Positions 47,741 through 57,700 of a stretch of 64,000 nt of DNA are shown here, in pieces. The stretch's first letter is position 1; each line of letters begins with the position of its first letter. The DNA comes from Acidovorax sp. HDW3 (GTDB lineage: Bacteria; Pseudomonadota; Gammaproteobacteria; Burkholderiales; Burkholderiaceae_C), in assembly GCF_011303755.1 (NCBI RefSeq), contig NZ_CP049885.1:2338001-2402000 (forward strand), in the 5' to 3' direction. The position numbers were made by a program, and so were the translations under genes. The notes under the pieces are model-generated. The model saw only the letters and a program-made list of their open reading frames with translations, made no database searches and had not been told where the DNA came from.

Positions 47741-47745
47741 GCGGC

Positions 47746-49038
47746 TCAACGCTCGAACGCCACCTGGCCGCCGACCAGGGTCGTGCGCACGCGCAGCGGC
47801 AGCTCGTAGCCACCCAACGGCGTGTGCTTGCCCTGGCTGGCGAGGGCGCCGGCCTGCACCACCCAGGCATCGGCCGGATCGACGATGGCAACGTCGCCCA
47901 CACCGCCCTCGACCAGGCGGCCCACGCTCGCCTGCAGCGTGCCCAGGGCGTTGCCCAGCACGCCGGCAGCGGCGCTGGTGACCACGGCGAGCGCGCGTTG
48001 CAGCGGCAAGTTGCCCTGCTGCGCCCATTTGACGGCGGCGGGCAGCAGCAATTCGAGCCCGGTGGCGCCGGGCTCGGCCTCGGCAAAGGGCAGGTGCTTG
48101 GCGTCGGCAGCGACGGGGTTGTGGTCCGACACCAGGGCGTCGATGGTGCCGTCGAGCAGGGCCGCGCTCAGGGCCGCGCGGTCGCGCTCCTGGCGCAGCA
48201 CGGGGGTCAGGCGCGCGCGGCTGTCGAAGTAGCCGATGTCGTTCTCGGTCAGCAAGAGCGAGTTGATGCTGACGTCGCAGCTCACGGGCAGGCCGGCGGC
48301 CTTGGCGCGGCGCACCAGCTCGACGCCGGCGGCGCTGGAGAGGCGGCACAGGTGCACGCGCGCCGGCGTGCTCTGGAGCAGCTCGAAAATGGTGTGCAGC
48401 GCAATCGTCTCGGCCGCCACCGGCACGCCCGCCAAGCCCATGCGCGTGGCCAGCGGGCCGCTGGCGGCCACGCCTTTGCCCAGGTGCAGCTCCTGCGGGC
48501 GCAGCCAGACGGTATAGCCGAAGGTGGCAGCGTACTGCAGCGCGCGCGCCAGGGTTTGCGTGCTCGCCAGCGGCACGTCGGCCTGGCCGAAGCCGACGCA
48601 GCCGGACTCGGTGAGCTCGGCCATTTCGGTCAGCACCTCGCCAGAGAGGCCGCGCGTGAGCGCGCCCAGCGGGAACAGGCGCGCCTGGTGCAGCTTCTCG
48701 GCGCGGAACTTGAGCATTTGCACCAGGCCGGGCTCGTCGAGCACCGGGTCGGTGTCGGGCGGGCACACCAGGCTGGTGACGCCACCGGCCACCGCTGCGG
48801 CCATTTCGGATTCGAGCATCCGCTCGTGCTCGTGGCCGGGCTCGCGCATCCGCGCCGCCAGATCGACCAGGCCGGGCAGCACCCAGCAGCCGCTGGCGTC
48901 AATGGTGCGCTGGGGCGTGAAGTCGGCCGGGCAGCGATCGACGGCGATGATGCGCCCGGCCGCCAGCGCCAGCGTGCCCACCTTGTCCAGGCCGCTGGCG
49001 GGGTCGATGAGGCGGCCGTTTTCAATCAGGATTTTCAT
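47746..49038 (-). CDS. pyrC': Inactive dihydroorotase-like protein, partner of aspartate carbamoyltransferase (PyrC')
   Basis: This 430-residue amidohydrolase-fold protein is downstream of pyrB. Active dihydroorotases carry DxHxHxR at the end of the first core strand. Here the sequence is VLPGLVDLAARMREPG, so both metal-binding histidines are replaced while the flanking REPG remains. The distal SDHNPV (Asp) is kept. In Pseudomonas such a catalytically dead PyrC' is required to assemble active aspartate carbamoyltransferase dodecamers; by analogy it is structural here. A true PyrC should be encoded elsewhere. ATG 49038 begins MKILIENGR. An interspersed repeat separates it from pyrB. Confidence 0.9.
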   Translation of the reverse strand: MKILIENGRLIDPASGLDKVGTLALAAGRIIAVDRCPADFTPQRTIDASGCWVLPGLVDLAARMREPGHEHERMLESEMAAAVAGGVTSLVCPPDTDPVLDEPGLVQMLKFRAEKLHQARLFPLGALTRGLSGEVLTEMAELTESGCVGFGQADVPLASTQTLARALQYAATFGYTVWLRPQELHLGKGVAASGPLATRMGLAGVPVAAETIALHTIFELLQSTPARVHLCRLSSAAGVELVRRAKAAGLPVSCDVSINSLLLTENDIGYFDSRARLTPVLRQERDRAALSAALLDGTIDALVSDHNPVAADAKHLPFAEAEPGATGLELLLPAAVKWAQQGNLPLQRALAVVTSAAAGVLGNALGTLQASVGRLVEGGVGDVAIVDPADAWVVQAGALASQGKHTPLGGYELPLRVRTTLVGGQVAFER

Positions 49039-49053
49039 GGTTTCAAGCCAAAT

Positions 49054-49106
49054 TGGCCGCCAGGGCTTATGCAGCAAGCGCCAGCAGCTATCAATTTAAT
49101 AGTATT
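49054..49106 (+). repeat. Interspersed repeat, copy 12
   Basis: TTGGCCGCCAGGGCTTATG, CAGCAAGCGCCAGCAGCTAT, CAATTTAATAGTAT. It fills the gap between pyrB and pyrC', ending at the pyrB TGA stop. Confidence 0.9.
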
Positions 49107-50068
49107 CAAGCCTCGTTGCCAGCAACGATGGACATCACCGCCATGCGCACGGCAATGCCGAAGGTGACCTGCGGCAGGATCACGGCCTGCGGGCCATCGA
49201 CGACTTCGGAGGCAATCTCCACCCCCCGGTTGATGGGGCCAGGGTGCATGACGATGGCATCGCTCTTGGCCAGCTGCAGCTTCTCCTCGGTCAGGCCAAA
49301 GCTCTTGAAATACTCCTGGCTCGACGGCAGCAGCGCGCCGCTCATGCGCTCGTTTTGCAGGCGCAGCGTGATGACCACGTCGCAGTCCTTGATGCCCTCT
49401 TCGAGCGTGTGGCACACGCGCACGCCCATGTGCGACAGATCGCCCGGCACCAGCGTGCGCGGGCCGACCACGCGCACCTCGGCGCAGCCCAGGGTGGTGA
49501 GGGCGTGGATGTCCGAGCGCGCCACGCGCGAGTGCAGCACGTCGCCGACGATGGCCACCGTGAGGTTGGAAAAATCGCGCTTGTAGTGGCGGATGGTGAA
49601 CATGTCCAACAGGCCCTGCGTCGGGTGCGCGTGGCGCCCGTCGCCGGCGTTGACCACGTGCACGTGCGGCGCCACGTGCTGCGCAATCAGGTAGGGCGCA
49701 CCCGACTCGCTGTGGCGCACGACGAAGATGTCGGCGGCCATGGCCGAGAGGTTGTCGATGGTGTCGAGCAGCGTCTCGCCCTTGGCGGTGGAAGAGCGCG
49801 CGATATCGAGGTTGAAGACGTCCGCCGACAGGCGCTTGGCCGCGATCTCGAACGTGGTGCGCGTGCGCGTGCTGTTCTCGAAGAACAGGTTGAACACGCT
49901 CTTGCCGCGCAAGAGCGGCACTTTTTTCACCTCGCGGTCGTTGACCGAGACGAAGTTGGCGGCGGTGTCCAGGATGTGCGTGAGGATGTCGCGCGACAGG
50001 CCCTCGGTGGAGAGCAGGTGGATCAACTCGCCGTTTTTGTTCAGCTGGGGGTTGCGCTTGTACAGCAC
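49106..50068 (-). CDS. pyrB: Aspartate carbamoyltransferase catalytic subunit
   Basis: PyrB condenses carbamoyl phosphate and L-aspartate in pyrimidine synthesis. The 320-residue protein has the carbamoyl-phosphate motif [19 protein letters not shown] near 60-78, the 80s-loop Ser/Lys in [11 protein letters not shown] near 91-101, [12 protein letters not shown] near 147-158 and the aspartate-site residues near 225-232 (TLRLQNERM) and [11 protein letters not shown] near 270-280. GTG 50068 is chosen: AGAGG lies about 7 nt upstream and the product then starts [10 protein letters not shown], as I recall for relatives. A TTG two codons earlier is too close to AGAGG. No pyrI regulatory subunit is present. 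Confidence 0.93.
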   Translation of the reverse strand: MLYKRNPQLNKNGELIHLLSTEGLSRDILTHILDTAANFVSVNDREVKKVPLLRGKSVFNLFFENSTRTRTTFEIAAKRLSADVFNLDIARSSTAKGETLLDTIDNLSAMAADIFVVRHSESGAPYLIAQHVAPHVHVVNAGDGRHAHPTQGLLDMFTIRHYKRDFSNLTVAIVGDVLHSRVARSDIHALTTLGCAEVRVVGPRTLVPGDLSHMGVRVCHTLEEGIKDCDVVITLRLQNERMSGALLPSSQEYFKSFGLTEEKLQLAKSDAIVMHPGPINRGVEIASEVVDGPQAVILPQVTFGIAVRMAVMSIVAGNEA

Positions 50069-50070
50069 GG

Positions 50071-50592
50071 TCAAACCTCTTTCAGGGCAAAGGCAAAGCT
50101 GCCGTCCTCAGCACGCGCCAGCGCCAGGGTCTGGCTGGCGGGCAAGGTGATGCGGGCGGCAGCAAAATCAGCGGCGATCGGCAACTGCCGCCCGCCGCGA
50201 TCGACCAGCACCGCCAGGCGCACGCGCGCCGGACGGCCATAGTCGAACAATTCGTTGAGCACCGCGCGCACCGTGCGCCCGGTGTAGAGCACGTCGTCGA
50301 GCACCACGATGTCGGCGCCGTTGACGTCGAACGGCAGCTGCGTCTGCGCGCTCGTGGCCATGCCGCGCTGGGCAAAATCATCGCGGTGCAGCGCCGACGA
50401 GAGCACGCCGCTGGCCCCGTCCAGGCCCAAGTCCTGCTGCAGGCGCTCAGCCAGCCAGGCGCCGCCCGAGGCAATGCCGGCCAGGCGCGTCTGCGGCCCG
50501 AGCAGGCCACGCACGCCCTGCAGCAGCTGCTGGTACAGGGCCGGGGCATCGAGCAACAGGTGACCGGGGGGAGAGGGGGAATGGTGGCTCAT
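50071..50592 (-). CDS. pyrR: PyrR: pyrimidine operon regulator / uracil phosphoribosyltransferase
   Basis: This 173-residue type I phosphoribosyltransferase has the PRPP-binding motif [19 protein letters not shown] near 93-111 and [14 protein letters not shown] near 129-142. In Bacillus PyrR binds pyr mRNA attenuators. In proteobacteria its RNA target is not established, and no classic PyrR binding loop with anti-terminator was recognised here. The ATG 50592 overlaps the ruvX stop (ATGA). Its own stop overlaps the start region of pyrB, so yqgE-ruvX-pyrR-pyrB are translationally linked. Confidence 0.92.
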   Translation of the reverse strand: MSHHSPSPPGHLLLDAPALYQQLLQGVRGLLGPQTRLAGIASGGAWLAERLQQDLGLDGASGVLSSALHRDDFAQRGMATSAQTQLPFDVNGADIVVLDDVLYTGRTVRAVLNELFDYGRPARVRLAVLVDRGGRQLPIAADFAAARITLPASQTLALARAEDGSFAFALKEV

Positions 50593-51008
50593 GCCAGGCT
50601 CCTTAAAAACTGTTCCAGGATGATGCAGGCACTGGCCGCATCGGCGTCGCGGCTGCCCGCCGCCAGGGCCTCGGTGGTGCTGTAGCGCTCGTCCACCTCG
50701 AACACCGGCAGGCCAAAGCGCGCCTGCAGCTGGCGGCCAAATTTTTGCGCGCGCGCGGTGTTCTCGTGCGCGGCGCCATCGGGGTGGTAGGGCACGCCCA
50801 CCACCAGGGCGTCGGGCTGCCACTCGCGGATGCGCTCGCCCGCCTGCACCAGGCGCGCTTCCTTGGCCTCGGTGCGGATGGTGGGCAGCGCCTGGCCGCG
50901 CCCGAGCAGGCGCGAGCCAAAGGCGACGCCCGTGCGCGCGTGGCCAAAGTCGAAGGCCAGAAAAGATTGCCAGTGCGCGGGGACGGGAGGACGATCGGCG
51001 CCGCTCAT
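50589..51008 (-). CDS. ruvX: Putative pre-16S rRNA nuclease / Holliday junction resolvase-like RuvX (YqgF)
   Basis: This 139-residue RNase H-fold protein has the first catalytic Asp in FLAFDFGHARTGVA near residue 20, then VVGVPYHPDGAAHENTARAQKF and the acidic segment VFEVDERYSTTEA near 102-114, with a final Asp in SRDADAASACIILEQFL. Family members mature the 5' end of 16S rRNA. It overlaps yqgE and pyrR by 4 nt each. Confidence 0.93.
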   Translation of the reverse strand: MSGADRPPVPAHWQSFLAFDFGHARTGVAFGSRLLGRGQALPTIRTEAKEARLVQAGERIREWQPDALVVGVPYHPDGAAHENTARAQKFGRQLQARFGLPVFEVDERYSTTEALAAGSRDADAASACIILEQFLRSLA

Positions 51009-51604
51009 GCGTGCCCCGCCTCGGGCGCGATCATCCAGCTTTGCAGCCCCAGCAGGGCCAGGGCGCGTTCGTAGCGCTCGCCCACCGGGGTATCAAAAAT
51101 CACGGCCTGGTCGGCGTCCACCGTGAGCCAGCTGTTGTCAGCCAGTTCCGCTTCGAGCTGGCCTTCACCCCAGGAGGCGTAGCCCAGGGCAATAAGCACG
51201 CGCCGGGGGCCGGCGCCCTCGGCCAGGGCTTCGAGCACGTCCTTGGAGGTGGTCATCTCCAGCCCGCCAGGGATGGTCATGGTGGCGGCGTAGATGGATT
51301 CATCTGCCGGCTGTTCAGGCAGCACGATGGGGTCGTGCAGCACAAAACCCCGTTCGGTCTGCACCGGCCCGCCCTGCAGCACGGACTGCTGGCTCAGATC
51401 GGCCCGCCCCAGGTTCAAGTCCACTGTACGAAAGAGTTTTTGCAGGCTGATGTCGGTCGGCTTGTTGATGACGAGGCCGAGCGCACCGCGCTCGTTGTGC
51501 TCGCACAGATAGACCACACTGCGGGCAAAGGCCGCATCCTCCAGCCCCGGCATGGCAATGAGGAAATGGTTGGTCAGATTGATGGACGGGGGGGCAGCGG
51601 GCAT
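51005..51604 (-). CDS. yqgE: YqgE/AlgH family protein (UPF0301)
   Basis: This 199-residue cytoplasmic protein has family hallmarks: INLTNHFLIAMPGLEDAAFARSVVYLCEHNERGALGLVINKP (about 8-49), VLQGGPVQTERGFVLH near 75-90 and ALGYASWGEGQLEAELADNSWL near 138-159. AlgH affects alginate and virulence in Pseudomonas; the biochemical function is unknown. It is the first gene of the yqgE-ruvX-pyrR-pyrB-pyrC'-plsC run, and its start lies 39 nt after a strong terminator of the upstream chemotaxis operon. Confidence 0.93.
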   Translation of the reverse strand: MPAAPPSINLTNHFLIAMPGLEDAAFARSVVYLCEHNERGALGLVINKPTDISLQKLFRTVDLNLGRADLSQQSVLQGGPVQTERGFVLHDPIVLPEQPADESIYAATMTIPGGLEMTTSKDVLEALAEGAGPRRVLIALGYASWGEGQLEAELADNSWLTVDADQAVIFDTPVGERYERALALLGLQSWMIAPEAGHA

Positions 51605-51642
51605 GGGGGAATTTTAACGGCCCGGCCTGTCCCGGAAAACGC

Positions 51643-51668
51643 GAAGGGCCGCCCGCAGGCGGCCCTTC
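51643..51668 (-). terminator. Strong stem-loop after chpA
   Basis: GAAGGGCCGCC (51643-51653) pairs perfectly with GGCGGCCCTTC (51658-51668) around CGCA. On the minus strand GCGTTTTCC follows, a weak U-tract. It separates the pil-chp and yqgE-pyr transcripts. Confidence 0.8.
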
Positions 51669-51700
51669 TGGGCGGGGTTGGAGGCAGGGTTCAGGCCGCG

Positions 51701-54700
51701 TTAGGCCTGCGCCAGCTCCGCCGCCTTGGCCGCGTAGTGCTTGACCAGGCCCAGCAGCTCCTCGTCGGAGTAAGGCTTGCCCAGGTAGTGGTTCACCCCC
51801 AGCTCCATGGCGTGCTCGCGGTGCTTTTCAGCGATGCGCGAGGTGATCATGACGATAGGCAGGTCGTGCAGCGCAGCGTCGCCCCGGATGTTGCGCGCCA
51901 GGTCGAAACCGTCCATGCGCGGCATCTCGATGTCCGACAGCACCACCGTCGGGCGCTCTTCCTGCAGGCGTTCGAGCGCCTGCAGGCCATCGGCCGCCAG
52001 GGCCACGCGGTAGCCTTCGCGCTGCAGCAGGCGCTGCGTCACACGGCGCACGGTGATGGAATCGTCCACCACCAGCACCAGAGGCACCTGCGGTGCGACC
52101 GGCTTGCCCGAAGCGGGCTGCTGCGGCTGGGTGGCACCGGCGACCGGCTCGGCCTCCAGCGCCACAGGCAGCAGGCGGCCCTGGGCGCGCACGGCATCGC
52201 CGTACACCGTAGCCAAAGCCACTGGGTTGTACACCAGCACCACCGCACCGGAAGCCAGCACCGACATCCCGGCCAGGCCTGGCAGGCTCGACAGTTGCGG
52301 CCCCAGGTTCTTCACCACGATTTCCTGGTTGCCCAGCACTTCATCGACGTGCATCGCCAGGCGCTGCGCGGCACTGCGCAGGATCACCACCGGACGCGTC
52401 TTGCCCGCCGTCTCCAGGCTGCGCGGCGAAGACTGCAGCAGCGCACCGGCCCAGAAGAAGGGCACGCTGCCCTGGCCGTCGCGGAACTCGCCGCTGCGGT
52501 AGGCCTGCTCCAGCTCGGTAACCGAGGTGCGGCGCACGATTTCCACCAGGTTGGCAGGAACGCCAATGGCCAGATCGCCACAGCGCAGCATCACCACCTG
52601 CGTCACCGCCGTGGTCAGCGGCAGCACCATGCGGAAGGTCGAGCCCTGGCCGCTGACGGTTTCGGTTTCAATGCGTCCGCCCAAAGCGTTCACTTCGGAG
52701 CGCACCACGTCCATGCCAATACCGCGCCCGGACAGGCCGGTGACCTCGGTCGCCGTGGAGAAACCAGGCATGAAGATAAGCTGCGCCGCATCGGCATTGC
52801 TCAGTTGCGCGTCGGCGGTGATGAGCCCTTGGGCAATGGCTTTTTCACGGATGCGCGCCAGGTTCAGGCCGGCGCCGTCGTCGCGGAACTCCACCGCCAC
52901 GTCGTTGCCCTCGTGGCGCAGCGCCACGGTGATGGTGCCCGTGGCCACCTTGCCCTGCGCCACGCGCTGCTCGGGCATTTCAATGCCGTGCGAGACGCAG
53001 TTGCGCAGCAGGTGCTCGAACGCCGGCGTCATCCGGTCGAGCACGCCCCGGTCGAGTTCGATGGTGCCACCATCGATGTCGAGCTTGATGTGCTTGCCCA
53101 GCTCCTTGGACGACTGGCGCACCACGGCATACAGGCGCTCGGCAATCGCGTCGAACTCCACCATACGCGTGCGCAGCAAGTCGCGCTGCAGGTCACGCGC
53201 CTGGCGGCCCTGGGCGATCAGGTCGTCTTCGGCGCCGTCGAGCGAGCGCTGCAGGTTACGCTGCACGGTGGCCACGTCGTTGACCGACTCGGCCATCATG
53301 CGGGTGAGTTCCTGCACGCGGGTGAAGCGGTCGAACTCCAGCGGGTCAAAGCCTGCCGCATGGTCTTTGGACAGGGCCAGGCGCGACTGCATTTGCGATT
53401 CGGCCTGCAGCTCGATGTCGCGCAGCTGCTGGCGCAGGCGCTCCAGGTTGCTCGACAAGTCATCGAGCGAGCCCTTGAACTGCTTCATGCGCGCATCCAG
53501 GCGCGAACGGGCGATCAACACCTCGCCAGCCTGGTTCACCAGGCGGTCGAGCAGCTGCGAACGCACGCGCACCGAGTGCCCTGCCGCCGCGCGCTGGGGC
53601 ACCGGCAGCGGCGCCGCCGGCAACCGCAGGGGCGCTGCGGCCGCAGCCGGCACGCCAGGAGCCGGCGCTGCAGCCACAAGGGTGGCGGCAGACTGCCGCA
53701 CCTCGGGTGCTGACGGCAAACCTTCCACACCTTGGCCGCCGACGTGGCGCAGCACCTCAAAGCTGGCCTGCAAGCCGTCGAGGCCGGCGAGCAAGGGCTC
53801 GATCTTGTCGGTGCTCAGGTCTTCGGTGCCGACGTTTTCCACCGCTGTTTCCAGACGGTGCGCCATTTCACCCAGGCGCATGGCACCGGCCAGGCGCGAG
53901 CTGCCCTTGAGCGTGTGCAAGGCGCGCAGCACCAGGCTGCGTGCCGCCATGTCCTGCGGGTGCACGGCCCACTGGCGCAGCGAAGCGCCCAGGGAGGGGA
54001 ACAGCTCGATCGCTTCTTCTTCAAAGATGGGGAACAGATCGGCGTCAATGACGTCGAGGGCGTCAATGTCATCGTCGAAGTCGCTGCCATGGGCCACGGC
54101 CTGGGCAATGGCGTCATCGACCTGTTGCTCAAAATCGAATTCCGACACCGAGGCCGCCACCTGCGGCACCGTGGGCATGACAGGTTCAGGCTCTTCGGGT
54201 GCAACGAACTCCAGCGGAGCCGGTTCCGGCGCCAAGACAGGCTCTGGCTCTGGCTCTGGCGTGGGGGCCAGTTCGGGCAATACAAGAGCCGCCGGTTCAA
54301 ATTCCGGCAGAGAGGCAGGGGCCTCGTCGTTGGCGTCCAAAGTGCCCATGCCGCTGCTGATTTCGGTGTGCAAAATCTCGCCCAGGGCTTCGAGCAGTGC
54401 CGGCGCCGGTGCTTTCAGGAAACCAGCGGCGAATTGGTGCAGCAGGCGGCGAATTTCTTCGGCTGCCGCCAGGAAGGTCTGCACCTGCGTGGGCAAGGCA
54501 GCCGATTGCAGTTGCACATGCTGCAGCGCGTGTTCCAACAGGCGGGCCAGCTCCGAGAGATCAACAAAGCCCACCGTGGCCGAACTACCCGCGAGCGAAT
54601 GGGCCAACGCCACAGCGGTATCGGGCAGGCTCTCGTGCGGCTGCTGCGCCCAATCCTGGAGTACGTCATCAAGACGGCGCGACCATTCGTCGGCCTCGTT

Positions 54701-57700
54701 CACGTACACGTTGTACAGCGCAACGCCCAGGCGCAGTGAACCGATCTGCTTGTATTGCTCCTCGCCTGCTTCTTCCGCCTGCGGCAGTTCGGTGGGCGCA
54801 TCGAGGAACTCGGCCAAGTCCAGGGCCGGCAGTTCGGGCACGTCCGCAACTTCGGGCAAAAGTTCCGGCTCCACAGCGGCGACAGGTTCGAGTATGGGTG
54901 TGGGCTCAAGCTCAGGCTCAGGCTCTGCTATTGATTCAATAGCTGCTTGCGCAGGCGTATCAACATCAAACGCCAGTTCAGGCACATCTTCCAGAACAAA
55001 ATCCTGCGGCCAGTCTGCCGGCGGCAGGTCCGCAGGCGACTCGGCAACGGCTGGCGTGGCCAGCGATGCCTCGTCCACCGGCGCAGGCGCCAGCTCCAGA
55101 TCGAGCAAAGGCGCTTCGACGGGTGCAACGACCTCCGGCATGGGCTCGGGCAATGCCACTTCGGCAGGCGCAGCAGCCTCGGCGGCGAAGACAGAAAAAT
55201 CAATCTCCTGCGCATCTTCTGGCAGCAAGATATCGACAGCCACCGGCTCAGGCTCGGGCTCGGGCGCTTGAACCTCCAGCTCGGGCGCCGTCTGCGTGGG
55301 CGCAAAGTCCAAAGGCTCGGGCTCAACGGCGAACACGGGTTCGGGTTCGGGCTGGGGTGCCACCTCAGCCACCGCAGCGGTTTCTACCGCTGCCGTCTCC
55401 TCGGCGCTGGCAGGCGCTGCGGCCAGTGCTGCAGCCGGTGCGGCCGTGGGCATATCCAGCGGCAAGGTCTCGCCGCGCAGGCGCATGGCGTCTGCCGCCT
55501 GGCGAAATGGCGCTGCCTGCCAGGCATCGGCCTGGCCTTGGGCAATGGCTTCGGCCCACTGGCCAAAACCTTGCAGGGCTTGGCGCGCCAGGGCCTGCAT
55601 GGCTTCGGGCATGGGCTTTTGCTCGGCCAGCCAGGCGTTGAGCATTTGCTCTAGCGCCCAGCCCGCTTCGCCAAAGTCGTTCAAGCCGACCATGCGCGAG
55701 CTGCCCTTGAGGGTGTGGAAGGCCCGGCGCAGAGTGGTTTGTTCGCTCAGGTCGCCAGGGGCGGGGGCCAGTGCATCCAACGCGGCCAACCCGGTTTGCA
55801 CGACTTCGCGCGCTTCTTCCAGGAAGATGTCGAGCAGCTCGTCGTCCACTTCGCGCTCGACGATCGTCGGCACAGGGGCTGGCGCCTGTGCTGCCATGGC
55901 AGGTGCAGGCACAGGTGTAGAGGGTTCCGCCAGCACCACTGCAGGCGCCTGGGGCTCTTCGATGGCAGTCGTAGGCACCGTGGTGCGCGGAATAACTTCC
56001 GGCAAGGGCAACTCGGCACGAATTTCGAGCGGTGGCGCCGCCTGCGGGGCTTCTTCACCGACACGGGGACGCGCGCGCCCCATGAGGATGCGCAGTTCGC
56101 CCTGCTCTTCGTCATAGATGAACAGCTTGCGTGCCATGGCACGTTGGTAGCCCAACATGTCGATCAAGAAGCCCAGCGCACCGAGGTTGCTGCCGAGCTT
56201 TTCAAACAGGCCCTGGCGGTCGCTCTCGGGCACCTCATTGACGACCAGGCGCTCAACGGTGGCACGCATATGGGCCACGGCATGGGCCGCCTGCTCTAGC
56301 CCGAGCACCGAGAGCACGCCGCGCATCTGCGCCAGCTGCCCGGGAACGGTGACCAGTACAGTCAGATCGTCGGGCGCGCGGAAGAACTGGTCCATGCATT
56401 TTTCCGCATCGGCCAAGGTGGCACGCAGCTCATCGACGACGCTGCCCATGGTCTGGCGGTCGCTGACACGGCGGTACAGCTCCTCCATCCAATGCTCAAG
56501 CGGCTCAGGCTCGGCACCACCGAGCACCTGCTCCAGACGTTCAGACAGGCGATTCGAACGCGCCACGATATTGGCATCGCTGGCATCAAGGTCATCGAAC
56601 GTGGCCTGCAGGTACAACACCGATGTCGCCACCTCCATGGCCAGGGCGGGCGATGGAGGCTCGCCAGAGCGGGCCGTGCTGTCGAGGGTGCGCGTCAAGG
56701 CACGCGCCAGGCTGTCGCTGCCCGGCAAGAGCTTGAGCAGCGAATCGCACACCAAGCTGAACTGATCGACCGCAGGTTTGAGCTTGACGCGGTCGCCACC
56801 AGCCAGGGCAGACCAGGTTTCTGTCGCAGCGGCGATGCGCTTGCGCGCCTGCGCCAGCAGTGCCGGATCAAAGCGACCAAAACGCGCCGTTTCGTAATCG
56901 ACAGGGGCAAAGCGATCGAGCTGAAAAGCGGCGCGCACGGCCTGCAACGGGCCGGTGGCGGCGCCTGCCGACGGCTGCGCTTGGGCGCAGAAGAACAGCA
57001 AATCCTGCACCAAACGGTCGGGCAGGGCCTGATCGCCCTTGGCGTAGGTGGCGTACTGCAGCAGCACACGCGAGGCCACGCGCTTGACGTACACGTCCGG
57101 CGGCAGCAGGCGGGCGGCCACCGCGTCAAAAAAGGCCGCACTCAACTTCCAGAAAGTGCGTACAGCGGGCTCTTGTTGCGCTGCAACAAACCCCAGGCAG
57201 GTATCGCGCAAAGCAGCAGCGGCCACCGGATCGGCCGACTTGACAACGCGCAGTACGGCGCTGTCCAGGCGCGCACGCGCCTCCGTGCCGTAGGGCAGCG
57301 GGGCAGCCTCGATCCCCATCACAGGTTCACGCAGGCGCCGCTCCGCTGGCCACAGGTCGGCCGGGTGCACACGCTCGGCGCCAACCAGCGCCTGGGTATC
57401 GCGGTATTGCGGGAACAGGGCGACGGGCGAGGCCTGCTTGCCAGTGAGCACGCTTTCGAGGTATTCGATCAGCGCAAAACTGGCGCGCTCAATGACGGCA
57501 GCCGCCTGTTCGCTGCATTGATCGGGGCGCTGCACGAATTTTTGCACCGCCGCCTCCATGGCGCGCAGCACCAGCGTGGGCGCGGCCTGGCCGACCATGT
57601 CGAGGGCGCCACTGGCCTGGTGCAGCTGCTGGCGCGCCATGCGCAAAGGGCTGGCATCGAGCGCGGCCAAGTCCGATTCGCGGGCCTGCTCGGCATCGCG

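Noticed and set aside
51011-55271. Plus-strand open frames of about 900 codons opposite yqgE and chpA
   Set aside because: They are anti-sense frames of genes with strong family motifs; the products are His/Arg/Ser-rich and match nothing.
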